A stretch of DNA of 64,000 nt from Paragonimus skrjabini miyazakii (GCA_014338405.1 JTDE01000225.1:220527-284526), one strand, 5' to 3'; shown: positions 48,335-59,597, counted from the first letter of the stretch. Notes: generated by a model not told the origin, from the letters alone. Translations and numbers: made by a program.

Positions 48335-49630
48335 CTACCAAGGTAGTGCTAATTTAATGAACAGTTCCTTTTGCACACACAATGGCGGCTTCAGACGTTT
48401 AATAGCAATTGCCTCGGCAAAATGAAGCAAGCGTTTATTCCGGTGCGTAAAAATGACTGAGAATGCCGATGGATTGCCAGTCTCGTGATTTGTCTCGAGC
48501 ACGTGACGCCCAATGGACGAAGCCGGTGCCTTGTGTGAATGACCTTTGGCCTCATTCGCACAGATTCCAACGCGTTGGCTGTCGCGGTTGCACACCCACT
48601 TGGGCAAATTCTCTGCCATCCTGTCTTGCAGCTGCCTCTCCGTCACTCCAATGTAGGTGGAACTGCACCCACACGAATATTGGTACACGCAGTGCGACAT
48701 GAGGGGGAGAGGTAGGCGGTCCTTGATGGTGGGCGTTTGCATTTTCGTGGTGTCAAAGCTGAGAACTACTTTGGCCGCGTAAAAAACTCGTTTAACAGCG
48801 GAAACTAACCGATTTTTCAATAGTGAATAGACATCGTCGCCCTTGAAGGGAAGTCGAATGAATGTAGCTTTCAGTTCAGCCAAACGGAGGGGTTGGCTGT
48901 TGATCTGTGGTTTACTGAATCGTCTTATAAACCACTGTGGATAACCGTTTGCTTTTAAGGTGTCTTCAAGACGATGGTACACTTCATCGACTGTATCAGC
49001 TGTACAAATTTTTCTAGCTCGATCAACTAAGGTCCTCACTAAACCCCGTTTGTGCTGAACTGAGACAAAGCTATCATATCGCAAGTACTGCCCTGTCCAT
49101 GTAGACTTTCGGTAGATCGACCGTCTTACGGTACCATCAGCTATGCGTTGGATCAGTACATCCAAAAATGGCAGACAGTTATCCTTTTCTAACTCCATCG
49201 TAAATCGTAGATTTACGTGACTACAATTCAGTTCTCTCATTAGCGTATCAATCTGTTGTTTACTGTCGGCGATCACGATAATGTCGTCCACATCTCTTTG
49301 ATAAACGGCGTTCGCTGCAATATGATGATCTATTTTGCACTCTATATAGGCAACGAAAATGTCCGCAAGGATTGGACCTAAGGGACTTCCCATAGCCACT
49401 CCATCGATCTGTGTGAAACTTCTCTCCTGGAATTTGAACTGAACATCTGTTGTGCACAGGTATAGTAGATGTTCTAATTCAGACAGCGGGATAGGGAGTG
49501 CTATTCTGTTAGAGCTTATGTAATCACATAAAAACCGTACAGTTTCATTTATGGGCACATTAGTGAACAGTGATTCAATATCCAGGTGTTGTCCGATTAG
49601 CAGTACTTCGTTGGTCGTTAGCAGTTTTTA
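48335..49630 (-). mobile_element. Penelope-like retroelement, 5'-truncated, with RT and GIY-YIG endonuclease
   Basis: A 407-codon frame (49558 down to 48335) begins in RT. 'GVAMGSPLGPILADIFVAYI' (residues 53-72) is the palm block before the catalytic motif, and 'QRDVDDIIVIAD' (87-98) holds the catalytic D-D. 'FLDVLIQRIADGTVRRSIYR' and 'KSTWTGQYLRYDSF' are typical of Penelope RT. Residues about 290-390 form the GIY-YIG nuclease: 'HCVYQYSCGCSSTYIGVTER', with a downstream 'SIGRHVLETNHE' and 'FAEAIAIKRLKPPL'. The frame continues upstream of its first start to about 49630 ('QHLDIESLFTNVPINETVRF'), where the element breaks off. So it is 5'-truncated but otherwise not interrupted. It lies antisense in intron 11. 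Confidence 0.85.
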
Positions 49631-50339
49631 TTTACCCGTACATTTGTGGTTGTGGTAACTAATAGATGAGTTTCTTCATTCCAGTGGTATGTTCGTGAAA
49701 GTGCTTACCCTTTAGAAAGCGTTCCCACGGCATGTGGGAACGACATGTGTCACGTAGCGAACATATGTTTTAACATCGCCCACACGCAGTTTGGCTGACA
49801 TAAGCATTTAATGTACTCCATTCGAAAAACCCAAAGATGGGTCAATTTTGTTTTGCAGACGTAAAGTATCATATGAGGGCATCCTAAATTTCATAGAACT
49901 GAAGATCGCATACTGGACTGCTGCGTTAAAAAATCAGAGCAATAATGGTCTGAGCAGCACTAAGCAATCTCAATTTGTTATTTTAAAAAAACTGGTTGGC
50001 GTCAGTCGATCATTACTGCACTCTCAAAAGCTTGTGTTTGGGTTCTGATTGACAGAACGTTTCTAATCACAAAACCGTTCCCGTTCAATCTTAGTACATA
50101 TTGTCCTTCAAACAGTTTAATCTTTTGTGAACTGGGCTGGAATATGAATCGAAATACAGTGGGTAATAGTAGAAGTTATTGGACGCAGACTTAGAACATT
50201 TAAACTGTATCTGTCAGACGAAGTTATCCCTATGGGCTTTAAGTCAGACCACAGAAGAGTACCAACATCACCTAGTGTTGTGGACCAAAAACACGAATGG
50301 CGCAAGGGTTATCTATCCAGAGGAAATCAACGCATGGGT

Positions 50340-50572
50340 TATGCGTTTCAACATAATAACAAACAAAAACACTCATCTGCGTACGGTACTGCTCCAGGAA
50401 AGTTACGGTTGCCACAGACGTTAATACTCATTTTCTGTATGTATCAAAAACCATTTCATTTGATGCTGCACTCCGACGTTTCTTCTTGTATTTTTCCTGC
50501 GGCTACTTCAATGTCAAAGTCCATGCTCTTGCCCCGCTACTGAATAGTAGTGATGTGAGTAGTACGGTGCGG
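50340..50572 (+). repeat. Dispersed repeat X, copy 2
   Basis: It matches 6100-6330 read on the opposite strand (see that entry). The shared segment runs from 'ttatgcgtttcaac' to 'ctgaatagtagtgatgtgag'. No coding capacity or tail was recognised. Confidence 0.6.
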
Positions 50573-51600
50573 CCGCTTGACCTCACTACGCTGGCTCAAC
50601 AGTTGTATATTTTTCCACCGACACTGCCACATTCCACCAAGTATGCCTTTCAACTTTAGTCTGTTCACATATCATAGGTTTAGATACTGCACATCTCTTG
50701 TGAATGTATCTCTCAGTTGGTCATAAGCAAATATCCCAGATGCTAATTGTAAAATGTCGAATTTCAGCAGTTCCATACTACCTCTACTGAAGGTCAGTGA
50801 GAATAGACAGAAATCACAAAATATACATATTTACAGATTTAGCTTGTTCCAATACAGATGACAATATAAATTGTACAAAAAGGAGAGTAATTACAAGAAT
50901 CTGACGATAATCCCGAGAGTGTACATGAACATAACAGAATTTCCCTCAAGAACACCGTAAACGCTGTGCAAATGATATGGCAATCCGCACCTCAGTTACT
51001 CTGTCAAACGAAAGCAGTTTGAGAATTTAGTAATAAAAGTACAGAAGACAAACAACTTGGGATGATCTTTGTAGATAATAACTAAGTATTTGCATACTAC
51101 GTTATTTGACTCATAATTTGAGGAATTGCCACATTCTGTACACGATGCTAATCACGTATGTATATTAGGGACGGAATAAGATTGATGGTTGGGCAAAATT
51201 CTACAACTCCCGGCTACGACTGTTGACTGTCCAATCGATGCCCAGGTGATAGACCAGTCGGGCAGCAGCTTAAATCAAGTTCCATGTGGCCAATCATTTT
51301 TTCTCGAATAACTTCACAAACTGTCCCCTCATTTGGTTTGGTTTCATGCATAGCTCCCTCACAGCACCTACCGTTTGCCACAATTACTTAACTGGTTTCA
51401 AGTTTCCATTGATTCATTGAGCGACTGACTGACTGGTCAATCAATAAATCGACGGATAGCTCTGTCGTAGTATCCATCGTTTGCCACACTTACTCTGCTG
51501 GTTTCCAAATATCATTGACTGATTGATTGATTGAGTGAACGATTGACTGGCTGGTTCATTTATTTATCAATTAATCAGTTAATTAAATAAATGATCAATT

Positions 51601-51617
51601 GATTGATTGATTGATTG
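51601..51617. repeat. (GATT)n microsatellite within a degenerate GATT-rich stretch
   Basis: Four units of GATT. The preceding 200 bp (51410-51600) also contain scattered 'gattgatt' and 'gactgactg' runs. Confidence 0.85.
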
Positions 51618-51746
51618 ACAATATGACGTTTAATCGGGTGGACATTGTACTGTGAGTGCTGGTGGCTCAAACAGGCTGACCTTTTGGTTTGTAACGATAA
51701 CTCAGTCATGCTATAAATTTCCTCCGTTTCACACTCCTCATCACAG

Positions 51747-51851
51747 AAGTCCTCCAAATCACCGAGTCGGAACAGAAAGCCAAGGCCATCAAGGAGGCGG
51801 AAACAACATCGAAGGTCACGGCTATCTGTTTAACTCTCCACACGAATTTAA
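51747..51851 (+). CDS. CCDC162: CCDC162-like gene, exon 12
   Basis: The first base completes a Thr codon, then 34 codons plus two bases. Acceptor 'actcctcatcacag' at 51746, donor 'gtaagt' at 51852. It encodes 'SPPNHRVGTESQGHQGGGNN' and 'IEGHGYLFNSPHEFK'. A Gly-rich stretch followed by Y-L-F-N-S-P fits the family. A different frame through the same DNA gives a coil-like reading, but only this frame keeps phase with exons 11 and 13. Confidence 0.8.
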
Positions 51852-52989
51852 GTAAGTCCACTGTTAGTAAACGACTCTTGAAATCAGAAATTAACAATTC
51901 CGTTTTGACCTTCACATCCTAAAATCTTTCATACGCATTTGATTTTCTACATCATTGAGGTTGATTAACTAGCGATATACGCGAAAAATTCCCTTGAGAT
52001 GAGAAAGTTTCTAAGGACTGCATAGCAAATTAACGTGATTCATATTCCTCTAATCAATCATATTTGTGGTCACAGGTTTCCTTACCGGTGCATAAAACAT
52101 ATCACTGGACATAAGGATTTACTGCATACATTATGTCTATGAGATAAGTCGCTACTTTTTATTGTAACTAACTAGAAAAACCACTTTACAAAGGACGATA
52201 TGTACACGGGTAGATAGGTAGCTTTACGCCCATGCGTGTTGTTCAACTAGTTACACATTATATACATAAAAACACATGAGTCAATCAATGTAAGATATTT
52301 TCGTGTGATAAATTTCACCGTGTTTTTTGGTTTCCCCAATCACTTGGTACAGAACTACTTAACTGCCAACCCTTTCAGTTAAGTCAAGTTGTGCTATTTG
52401 GCACTGATAGCAGTCTCTAAGTACTTTTTATCAGTAGGTACTTTCATGAAGCACTTAGCTGTGAATCGTACACGGAGGCTGCCTATGATTCAGACTGGAT
52501 GGGTAAATAGGCACCGTTAACGACCTACGGACGATTACGGTTGACCAATGCCGCACTCCTCGGCAATGATATTTAACGATATTTAAACATTCATGGCGTT
52601 TGCCCATGAATCTCCAGCCGACATATAGATTGTTCCCATAACTGTTTGAAAGAACAACGTGTTTCACAAATATTCATAAGTAAGATGGACAACGTGGGTG
52701 AACCGTCGAAGGAGTCGTATTGAATGCAATAGATTTGCCACCTATGTTCGTTTGTTGTTGCATGTCGATTTTGCACAGGCCGGACAAAAAGCACTGTGTT
52801 AGACCACGGCGAAATCATATCACACGTTACAAGATAAATATTGCTTTTTTAATCGTTAAGTTTCATTTTGGAAAGTATGAGTTATGTCTTATAAACAATA
52901 ACATTCATGGAGTGTCCTGAAGAAACCCGAATTTCTTTCGGCGCTCTATCAAAGCTTGGAGTAAATTTCCAGGCGGCTATTGTAATGCT

Positions 52990-53420
52990 GTGTATTGGGG
53001 ATTTTGAGTAGCCCTAGAAATCATAGTCGAATTGTAACCTACGCGCAAGTAACAGGGAGATCTCGGACTGGTTGCAGTAAACAGTTATCCATGAGAAAAC
53101 AATCCGCAGTTACAGGTGTATATCAGTAGTAAACGGTTCAGAGTCTGTCACTGGCTGGTCATAATGGCACATGCAAAGTCGTAAACTGTAAGCTGATTAA
53201 TGCAGTACAGAACAAAGAACTTGGCGAATAACGGAAGATGTAGCATTGAAGCTAGCTGTTCGTCCAATCTTGATATGGTATCTCAACGCGATGTTTGGAT
53301 TGGTCCGTTGATAGATCTTCTGTTGGGTCGCAGTTTGGATAAGCGATGAATCGAGTAGATTTTCATCCCAGTCACGCTAAAATTACTTCCCTTCGATGCA
53401 TTTGAGCAAAGGATTGCAGT
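52990..53420 (+). repeat. Dispersed repeat Y, copy 1
   Basis: It matches 62370-62790 in the same orientation over about 420 bp with scattered gaps. Shared landmarks are 'gtagccctagaaatc', 'ggttgcagtaaacagtt', 'gcagtacagaacaaagaa', 'gcgaYgtttggattggtcc' and 'gtagattttca'. No coding motif or terminal structure was recognised. Confidence 0.65.
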
Positions 53421-53744
53421 ATCAATCCATAAAGTTATTTGCTGCGAATTATCTATCACAAGCTAAACTTATTTTGAAAAAGGTCATTTTTAACGAAAAA
53501 CACCTGACACTAATCGTGAGTCACGGGACAAATTAAAAACGTTAGCCCTTCTTGTTCATTCACTGAAGGATCTTAAAGTAACGTTTTTTCATCCTATACT
53601 CGAACTAACGTTTGATACAGAGCGAAAACCATTATCAACTTTGTGGTATACTTGAACATCTTTGTTCAATGACACTCTCAAAATACACTGCGTGATGTTG
53701 CCATCGGTAGTGTGGTTTAAGTACCATATACCTGAACGGGAACA

Positions 53745-54935
53745 ATCATCATCATCATCATCACACACATCACTACATCAGTGGTTCACACTGATGCTTA
53801 ACTGCCACCCAACCACGAAGAAGAAGAAAAGAAAACCCATTACGGAAAAACAGAAGAAAAAAGAAGAGGGGAAGGGACCTAGCCGCTAAAAATAGCTACG
53901 TCTACATTCAAACATTCAACATCAAGGCGCCTACACCTTGCAAACAAACAACCAAGCTGTAACTGAAAGTAAGGTGTCATCAGCAAGACTGCTTCCTTAT
54001 GACTTTCACTGTCTGGTGTCATCAAGTGCACTCACTTCACAGACAACTCTAACAAACAACGACACGCCACCGAGTTCGATTAGTCGACATCTCACTTAAC
54101 GTCTCCAGTCATCGACACTGTGAGTCGCCAGGGCCCCAGGTCGAGAGACGAACCCGATCTATAATGACCAACCCCTTCGTGAACGATTTCATTTCTCTAC
54201 GTCGGGTAATCATCTGTCCATCTCGCACCTTAAGCCAATCGGCCGTAGCGTTGACAAACAGTGCTGGGTGTAGCAGACGACTAGTAGGTATCCTTAGTGC
54301 ATGACCTAACAATCTAAGTCTGTGCAAGTGTAGTGACTGAAGAAAAAGAAGTCGTTTGACAATCACTACCAAACACCCGCACCCTAACCTCTTCGTTGCT
54401 CACTCGCTGGTTCCACCCGATACAAGCGTTTGAATACAGACATCGGTGGTCAAATACCTGAAGACGGTTCACGTCTTCTACTTTCAGCGACCAAGTTTCC
54501 CAGCCGTAAAGAAACACAGCCCTTATTGTTGCCTTATACACGCGACCCTTAAGCTTCAGAGAGATACATATCTGTCACAAGAGGTGCCTCAGATTAGCGA
54601 ACATCTCCTTAGGTTTAGAGATACGCGCTTCTATTTCATTCCGTACACCTCCGCCACTGACGCCGCTAATACAGCTTCTCAGGTAGTCAAACCGGTCAAC
54701 AACCTCCATGATCTTACTATCTAACAACAAATCTACGTAGCCACAGCAGTCTTGTAGAAACACTTCGCATTTCGAGGCCGCAAAGCACATTCTGAAACAT
54801 TTAGCAGAACACGAAGAACTGTCTGGCATTGTTTGTGCTGCCTGGAATGTATCAAACAGCAACATCTAGTCGTCAGCATAATCAAGATCAGACAGCCTTC
54901 CACCAGGTAGGAGGTCTTCGCTGGCATCTTGTCAC
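53745..54935 (-). mobile_element. Family C RTE-like non-LTR retrotransposon, 5'-truncated, with RT end and 3' UTR
   Basis: Read leftward, it starts in RT at 'SEDLLPGGRLSDLDYADD' (about 54930), immediately followed by an in-frame TAG. Then come 'AASKCEVFLQDCCGYVD' and 'RNEIEARISKPKEMFANLRH' (54865-54575), 'YKATIRAVFLYGWETWSLKV' with 'EDVNRLQVFDHRCL' (54541-54314), and 'HLHRLRLLGHALRIPTSRLL' (54372-54109). These are the RT thumb and C-terminal region, with frame changes between segments. The 3' UTR follows, with a long purine-rich run on the + strand, ending at 53745-53762 in a (CAT)n run. It is related to family B but clearly a separate family. Confidence 0.8.
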
Positions 54936-56506
54936 TACTGGAAACAATATCATAATTTCAAAGTTTTGGAAGGAGAAAAGATCGTATATAATTCATTACA
55001 TTCAAATAGTTGACTTCATGATAACTACATGTTACGAAGCCACCGAGTAAGTTTAAATTTTCATGGCATCCTGGTTTATAATTTCACTATTCCGTTTCAC
55101 TTCAGTTTAACGGCGGTTGTCTTCAAGCAATTAAACTTAAGTAATCACAGTCTTGTCTCTGGCCAGAAGCTAGGTTGCTAGCAAGGCTCCAGCATAGAAG
55201 GCAAACCTACCTTATATTATCTAGTTTACTAGTGACCGTTTTTAATTTCCTTTTTGCTTGTCATCCATCGACCCTGTTGTATCTTATGCTGATTATTAGA
55301 TCAGTCAAATTTTATCCAACCAGTTTCGACACAGACTTTAAGTCATTGAAGACCGAGAGATGGACGAAGTTCCATGGCCCCTTCGGTCGATGCATACTGG
55401 TTTTCGCAGGCGGACTGGCTAACAACCAAACCCGTTGCCCTAAGCGACCTTAGCGCCAGCAATGTAGAATCTCGCGATCAACGAATGAAAGTTTCCGTCA
55501 GGCCCACTTGTTGCTAGCTATCACGCTTACCTACAAAGTATTTTATGCAAATGATTAGACTCAGCACAACAAATTGGTCCGTTACCTAGTGACATCAGCT
55601 GACAATACCTGCATAAATTGACTGTCTTATTCGGACAAAAAGCGTTGGTTTTTTTACATTTTTGCATCGATGAGAGGAGGATTAATGATATGAATGTCCA
55701 TCATATGAAATCACGCTCTTTATAAAAATCGAGGTTTTAGGAAGACGGCATGACGTCGTTGACTTTTGGAAGTAGTCGGCTATACTAATGCAATTTAGCG
55801 GAGTCAGGTTAGCGTGACAGTAGTTGAAACAAGGGGTTGGGTTAAGTGGAGACAAAGTCAAGTAAACTGGTGCAAGCGAAGTTATCCATCACTAGCTCAG
55901 TAACTTGCCGGTCGACTATTGATGGATCTGGTGATTTGTACAAATGAACTCGTGGGCAAAGAACGATTTACATTGATTCCATAAACATAAAATGGTCGAT
56001 AAAGTTGGCTAAAACAGTCACAATGATGTAGTAAAATTCGAGCTGCATCCAGTGACCGAAAATGCACAATGAACTAATGAAACTGAATATGGTGGATGAT
56101 CGATGCGTTTGAATGATCAACGTGCCACATGTTGATTCGAGTCTAATCTCTCTTAGAGAACCACTAGGTACACTAATTCATAGTTATCATCAGTTTAGCT
56201 ACCTGGTTCCTCCATGTACTCAACGATTCTTTCTGTTGTTCTTGGAGTCTGATTTACTTTTCTGTCTTCTGATTATTGACGTTGCTTCTTGGTATGTCGT
56301 GAATGTAATGGAAACAAAAACTTCATTAAATGTAATGACTTTTCAGATACATGGTTTATCTATCTTAACCAAGTTCTGTTATGAAAACATCACCTCACTG
56401 CTCATTCGTATTTTGGTCACCCAACAGTATTGTATAAATAGGGTGAATGTTTGTTTGATTGTAACATCTTTAACTTGTTGTTCCATATCTGATTTCTTTG
56501 TCCTAG

Positions 56507-56644
56507 ACTCAGGGAAACGGAATTCATGCAATTCGCAGAAGTGGACAATCATGATGATTTCTATTTTCATGATGAAGGTCGGGTTCACGTGCGTGATCAG
56601 GTCGGGTTTTGGATTGTCTATGATTGTGCCTTGGACGATTTCGA
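56507..56644 (+). CDS. CCDC162: CCDC162-like gene, exon 13
   Basis: One base completes a Lys codon, then 45 codons plus two bases (GA). Acceptor 'gatttctttgtcctag' at 56506, donor 'gtgagt' at 56645. It encodes 'LRETEFMQFAEVDNHDDFYF' and 'RVHVRDQVGFWIVYDCALDD'. The F-A-E-V-D-N-x-x-D-F-Y block and the Y-D-x-A-L end are family landmarks. A longer open frame across the same DNA in another phase is a shadow. Confidence 0.9.
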
Positions 56645-57199
56645 GTGAGTTACACATCTTGTAATATTCATGAATTGCAATATATACTTCTTATCTACCC
56701 TCAACTTTAGTGGTCGGTGTTGATGTGACTTATTTGTTCACTTGTAAGTAGCTAGTTTTATTGTATTATTTTATCTGCAATTGTATATTTTCTTACTGAT
56801 GTTGAGTCGATCATTTTTGGATCGTAGCTTAACCATTTGATTTGAGGTATACGGTATTCAAAAGAGTATGAAGACTGTGATTCAGTGATTGCTGAATTTT
56901 TTCGATAGCCAGCTACAGACACTCGTCATGTCTGAACAGACCGAAATCGTAAGCTGTCATTATGTTTCCGGAGGCCAACTGACGAAACTGGATCACCGCA
57001 GCTTTGACACCTTTACTGTGCCCATGGATATTACATTGTATGTAAGGTGTTGGTACATAATACAAAAGAAGGAGCAGATTAAGAAAAACTGCTAATAAAT
57101 CATTGGACCAAAAATTCTGGTAGTTAGTTAAAGCTGTGTGTATCCCTATAAACTGCTTTTTAGAAAACACCCCGCTATAATCACACTAACACACATAAT

Positions 57200-57258
57200 T
57201 GGCAGAGCTCTTGGCGTGTCTGAATAGGTTGTTTCTGTCGCTGGTTCGAATCCAACTA
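57200..57258 (+). repeat. tRNA-like sequence with A and B box in intron 13
   Basis: An A-box-like 'tggcagagctcttgg' (57200-57214) is followed 30 bp later by a perfect B-box 'ggttcgaatcc' (57243-57253). The T-arm stem is poor, so it is more likely a tRNA relic or SINE head than a functional tRNA. Confidence 0.4.
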
Positions 57259-57322
57259 AAACTATAAATTTTCACAATCCGGTCTCTTTCACTGAATTCA
57301 CATTTTTCTCTTTTTTCTCTAG

Positions 57323-57425
57323 TAAACTAGAACAAGACATGTTGTTGCTGGCCACCGCGTTTATACAAAAGGACACGAGTTCTCGGAGTGCTTCAAATTT
57401 CAAACGTAAACAAGCGAACACTGAG
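57323..57425 (+). CDS. CCDC162: CCDC162-like gene, exon 14
   Basis: One base completes an Asp codon, then 34 codons. Acceptor 'ctcttttttctctag' at 57322, donor 'gttagt' at 57426. It encodes 'KLEQDMLLLATAFIQKDTSS' and 'NFKRKQANTE'. It follows directly from exon 13 ('DDFE'), as expected for the family. The donor gttagt is weaker than the others but agrees with the phase of exon 15. Confidence 0.85.
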
Positions 57426-57641
57426 GTTAGTTGTTAGTGAACATATCATCGGGTGACATTTTAGCCCAAATTTATGTGACTGGTGTATTTAGTAAATATC
57501 TGTTTGTAACTCCGCACTTTCTGATCAGTTAGCCCAGTATGAAAGCAAATGTGAATTTTGCTTATCTAGTTCAGCGGATGGACTAATTATAGTTCTTTTG
57601 ATTTATTGAAACCTTCTGCATTCTGACGTTTATATACTGAA

Positions 57642-57663
57642 TGATTGATTGATTGATTGATTG
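57642..57663. repeat. (ATTG)n microsatellite
   Basis: Five to six units of ATTG, similar to the GATT run at 51601. Confidence 0.9.
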
Positions 57664-58369
57664 ACAACAAGACTCGTGGCACTCATCTGAAACTATCCGT
57701 TACACAAATGTAACCGAACTAATGTAACCGTATAGAACCGATTAAGAAGTTGTGTTCTGCTTATGCCTATAAGTAGATGAGGACTTGTACTTTTACTTAC
57801 GAAATACTGTCCGCTTCGAAAATTTTGCGTTCGGATCTATTTCTCATCTGGCACACTGAAAGCAATCAGGGGTTTTTCGAGGTAATCAGTAGTAAATAGC
57901 TGCGTCTAAGCCGAAATGATTAGTCACCCTGATCGTTATTCACGAGCCAATGTAACTGAACTTTCAGAAGTGATAATTCGGTCTTATCTAATGTGAGGGA
58001 GTCACTGACACGGTGATCAACACACTTGTGAAACAGTCACGTATCCATATATGGATGACATGGTCAAATAAGACATATTGACAGGGAGTGGGATAACACG
58101 CCTCATTAACAAGGTCACAAAACTGAGACATGCTAAACGACGTTTACCGTTGTTTTAGCATAGCTGTACAGCGTCATGTCAGAGTCCACAAATGACGTGG
58201 TAAATCCAAAAACAGAATGACGTGCTTCAGATTCTATGGGAAAATTATTAGTTTTCGACCCCCCTGTCAGTAATTAGATCTGTGCCAGTCATTAAGGTTT
58301 ACTTATTACCCCCTGGATTTGGTGGAAAACTGTCGTGGTAGCACAATCCTTTAGAGAAATATCGAATAT

Positions 58370-59040
58370 TTGTTTGGCTATTGGCAGTCGTCGATGCGAA
58401 CTGGTTCCAAGTCCAGCGCTGAAGCGGTTGCCGAGACGTGCAGGAACAGCCAGCTGCTATCGTTAGTGGACCATGGTGGCCGAAACAGCGGATCGATGGG
58501 GATGAACGAACGTGCCAGAAATATATGTTCGCCCCCGTTCCGGCTGAGATGCATGTGGTTACAGCGGTGAGTTGGGGCCGCTGGCGAACCCGACTCGATT
58601 AGGAGGCCTGTTTCATGGGCAAGCCCTTTGGTTTGGACCCCGGATTAGGTAGCCGAGTCCATACGACGTGGACGGTCAGTATTGGTCTTGGTGTTTCAAC
58701 CCTGCCTTCTGCAATCAAGATATTCGTCAACCGGCTACCCAGATGGCAATCGCTCTAGCGTCCGAGACAGGGCTTACCCTACCTATCTGACCATTCGAAC
58801 GGTGACGAGGGCCAGAGCCCATGCCAGTATGGGAGGGTAGCTTATGTACCCACTGGCAGAAGACTGGTTTGTTAAATATGCTGTCCGCCTGCGCTCTACG
58901 TCGTACGCGCACACTAACGCCCTCAGTGCTCACCGCGTGCGTGATAGACTGCACCCCCGTCAGCTTAGTAACTGGGCCCAGACGCACTAACCCTGTTTAC
59001 TACCTGCTCCCGGCGGATTTCTGTCCTCCCACTCCTTAAC
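58370..59040. other. GC-richer block of unknown origin in intron 14
   Basis: The base composition changes clearly here, with CpG-rich segments such as 'gaagcggttgccgagacgtg' and 'gctcaccgcgtgcgtgatag'. Short frames occur on both strands but show no known motif. It may be the 5' part or promoter region of a retroelement, or a SINE-like sequence. No second copy was noticed in the window. Confidence 0.35.
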
Positions 59041-59483
59041 AGTTGACCAATCTCTGTGTCTAATAGTCTACTCATGCGCACATTAGTCATGCAACTCCGT
59101 TCTCTGCTGAAACCCAGATAATCCCCTTGGGACACTAACTTGATATCGGGACACATGAAAGTGCTATTGAAACATCTTAGATTGGAAAAGGTATGAATGT
59201 GGATGTCCAAACGTTCCACTAGGTGGATTGCTTAGCACTCGAACAAAGGATAAAAATGCCATTTTAAGGCCACGATTTCTAATGTATTCAGTTTTCACAT
59301 CTAGACTAAAGTTTCTTGATCTTTCGGTTACTCACCATTTCGGAGTAGTTGAGTGACTTCACAGGTGGACTTCATTATTGTTATGTTTACCACCAATTCA
59401 TTCATCAGCGTTTTCTCTCATTTCATGATAAAGTGGAAACTGAATTTATTACTCATCTACTCAATTGTCTATTCATACAATAG

Positions 59484-59597
59484 GGTCAGAACAGCGATAT
59501 TGACATTGCGATGTACGCCCATCGTGAGGTCGATCGTTTCGGAGTGCTGTATGACATGTGGATCAATGAGTGTGCTTTCCAAGAAGCCAAACAAAAG
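59484..59597 (+). CDS. CCDC162: CCDC162-like gene, exon 15 (last seen)
   Basis: A 38-codon exon in phase 0 at both ends. Acceptor 'cattcatacaatag' at 59483, donor 'gtaggt' at 59598. It encodes 'GQNSDIDIAMYAHREVDRFG' and 'VLYDMWINECAFQEAKQK'. V-D-R-F-G-V-L-Y-D-x-W is a strong family block. The protein should continue, but I find no further exon up to 64000. Confidence 0.9.

Larger units (their letters stand above)
46940..51746 (+). other. Intron 11 (4.8 kb)
   Basis: It carries an antisense Penelope-like element (48335-49630) and copy 2 of dispersed repeat X (50340-50572). The stretches 46940-48330, 49640-50340 and 50580-51600 show nothing I can support. A (GATT)n run lies at 51601-51617. Confidence 0.55.
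51852..56506 (+). other. Intron 12 (4.7 kb)
   Basis: It contains repeat Y copy 1 (52990-53420) and a family C non-LTR element on the - strand (53745-54935). The stretches 51852-52990 and 54940-56506 show nothing I can support. Confidence 0.55.
57426..59483 (+). other. Intron 14 (2.1 kb)
   Basis: It contains an (ATTG)n run (57642-57663) and a GC-richer block at 58370-59040. Nothing else could be supported. Confidence 0.55.
10577..59597 (+). other. CCDC162: Gene span: CCDC162/DUF4549-like coiled-coil protein, 15 exons, 3' end outside window
   Basis: Fifteen exons with GT..AG borders join in consistent phases into 2,583 nt (861 codons) without a stop. I recognise the family from the pattern of conserved blocks: an N-terminal 'IEENELIHGIPSKG' followed by 'PKDPDYFRRER'; 'HLLRWKRFC'; an 'SADEMELFSVINRKFRHIF' block; 'PSNWLPYVRLRPRR'; 'SVQGAYLSFLHLRHLKLRD'; and 'VEVDRFGVLYDMW'-like wording ('EVDRFGVLYDMWINE'). 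The role in vertebrates is poorly known, and I make no functional claim. The protein is mostly helical and soluble, with no signal peptide or membrane segment. Vertebrate relatives are far longer than 861 residues, in keeping with more exons beyond 64000. Introns are 57, 33, 36 and 44 bp, then 13.0, 10.7, 2.6, 4.2 and 3.5 kb, 46 bp, 4.8, 4.7, 0.7 and 2.1 kb. The family name is from memory, not from a search. Confidence 0.65.

Noticed and set aside
47400..50100. Hammerhead ribozyme expected near a Penelope-like element
   Set aside because: I looked for the conserved CTGATGA and GAAA cores on both strands around the element and found no pair at a fitting distance; the truncated 5' end may explain this.
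56113..56664. 183-codon frame on the + strand
   Set aside because: It overlaps exon 13 in the wrong phase; the family landmarks and splice phase belong to the other frame.
57190..57265. Functional tRNA gene
   Set aside because: The A and B boxes are present but the acceptor and T-arm stems do not pair well.
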